Below the pieces are notes generated by a model, which saw only the letters and a list, made by a program, of their open reading frames with translations, was not told where the DNA came from and did not search any database. A program made the position numbers and the translations under genes. Positions 6,433-6,599 of a DNA stretch of 6,599 nt are shown here, piece by piece (position 1 is the first letter of the stretch; every line of letters starts with the position of its first letter). This DNA comes from Verrucomicrobiia bacterium (lineage in GTDB: Bacteria; Verrucomicrobiota; Verrucomicrobiia; Limisphaerales; UBA1319): positions 1-6,599 of the forward strand of contig JADGRT010000178.1 of assembly GCA_017880715.1 (NCBI GenBank), read 5' to 3'.

Positions 6433-6513
6433 TCCCAAACCCCGTAGGGGTGACATGTCTATAGCCAACGATGTCCATAAGAATATTTCCCAGCCCTGTA
6501 GGGGGAATGGCCC
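6433..6513. repeat. Two diverged copies of a CCCCGTAGGGG-type palindromic interspersed repeat
   Basis: Copy 1 starts TCCCAAA at 6433, has the perfect palindromic core CCCC-GTA-GGGG at 6440-6450 and continues TGACATGTCTATAG to 6464. Copy 2 starts TCCCAG at 6488, has the core CCC-TGTA-GGG at 6494-6503 and continues GGAATGGCCC to 6513. The copies lie in the same orientation about 54-55 bases apart. A shorter direct repeat lies between the cores: ATGTCTATA at 6455-6463 and ATGTCCATA at 6471-6479, 16 bases apart with one mismatch. From memory, similar CCCCGTAGGGG elements are common between genes in Verrucomicrobiota and Bacteroidota genomes, with no settled function. The rest of the 6352-6432 stretch holds no gene that I can support. 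Confidence 0.65.
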
Positions 6514-6599
6514 TTACTTAAGACCTAAAACTTTCTTGCCAAGTCGCTTGCGACGCTTGGGGTGCGGCAGGGTTTCAAACAACATCTGGCGGCTCAAGC
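6514..6599 (-). CDS. Possible C-terminal tail of a minus-strand gene, cut by window edge
   Basis: Reading the minus strand from the right edge, one frame stays open for 27 codons. It ends in SRQMLFETLPHPKRRKRLGK followed by KVLGLK, then TAA (reverse complement of 6514-6516). The tail is strongly basic. The other two minus-strand frames are closed by TGA within the first 25 or so bases from the edge. The stop directly abuts the second repeat copy, which is where an intergenic repeat would be expected to begin. The fragment is too short to identify, and an open run of 27 codons can occur by chance. Confidence 0.35.
   Translation of the reverse strand, partial: LSRQMLFETLPHPKRRKRLGKKVLGLK

Noticed and set aside
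6263..6478. Small open frames on both strands across the 3' end of the two-helix gene and the repeat
   Set aside because: They run through the repeat core and show no protein-like pattern; the plus-strand frame at 6049-6351 explains the coding signal better.
6539..6560. Imperfect hairpin CCAAGTCGC-TT-GCGACGCTTGG
   Set aside because: It needs a 2-base bulge, has no T-run and falls in Lys/Arg codons of the possible minus-strand tail, so chance pairing is the simpler explanation.

Overview
The window is about 6.6 kb of bacterial chromosome, G+C-rich across most of its length. I favour a Verrucomicrobiota-type (PVC group) genome. The grounds are gene content, poor Shine-Dalgarno sequences before most genes, overlapping GC-rich palindromes of the REP type between genes, and the CCCCGTAGGGG-type interspersed repeat at the right end. 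This assignment is inference, not something the sequence proves. There are no rRNA, tRNA, CRISPR or insertion-sequence genes.

Layout, left to right. Bases 1-697 (+) are the 3' part of aroB (3-dehydroquinate synthase, shikimate pathway). Its frame runs about 70 codons past the normal end, through a cluster of three interlocking hairpins (523-577). Bases 712-1395 (+) encode an unrecognised 227-residue protein that may have a worn PD-(D/E)xK-like core. Its stop overlaps the start of the next gene (ATGA). Bases 1392-3581 (+) encode a 729-residue GspE/PilB-family secretion or pilus assembly ATPase with an N-terminal ferritin-like (rubrerythrin-type) four-helix domain ahead of a worn MshEN domain. 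Bases 3607-5475 (+) encode the Hsp90 chaperone HtpG. Bases 5479-5919 (-) encode a four-helix membrane protein of the phage holin 4_2 (YvlD-like) family, convergent with htpG and only 3 bases from it. Bases 6049-6351 (+) encode a small two-helix membrane protein of lower G+C. Bases 6433-6513 hold two diverged copies of a short palindromic repeat. Bases 6514-6599 (-) hold the basic C-terminal tail of a possible reading frame that leaves the window.

The first four genes lie head to tail with gaps of 14, -4 and 25 bases and could form one transcription unit. Their functions (aromatic amino acid synthesis, unknown, pilus/secretion motor, chaperone) do not form an obvious pathway. Only the unknown protein and the ATPase are tied closely enough, by a 4-base overlap, to suggest translational coupling. 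The most unusual item is the ferritin-like domain fused to the ATPase. It suggests that a metal-, redox- or oxygen-responsive module, or a helical scaffold derived from one, could control a pilus or secretion motor.
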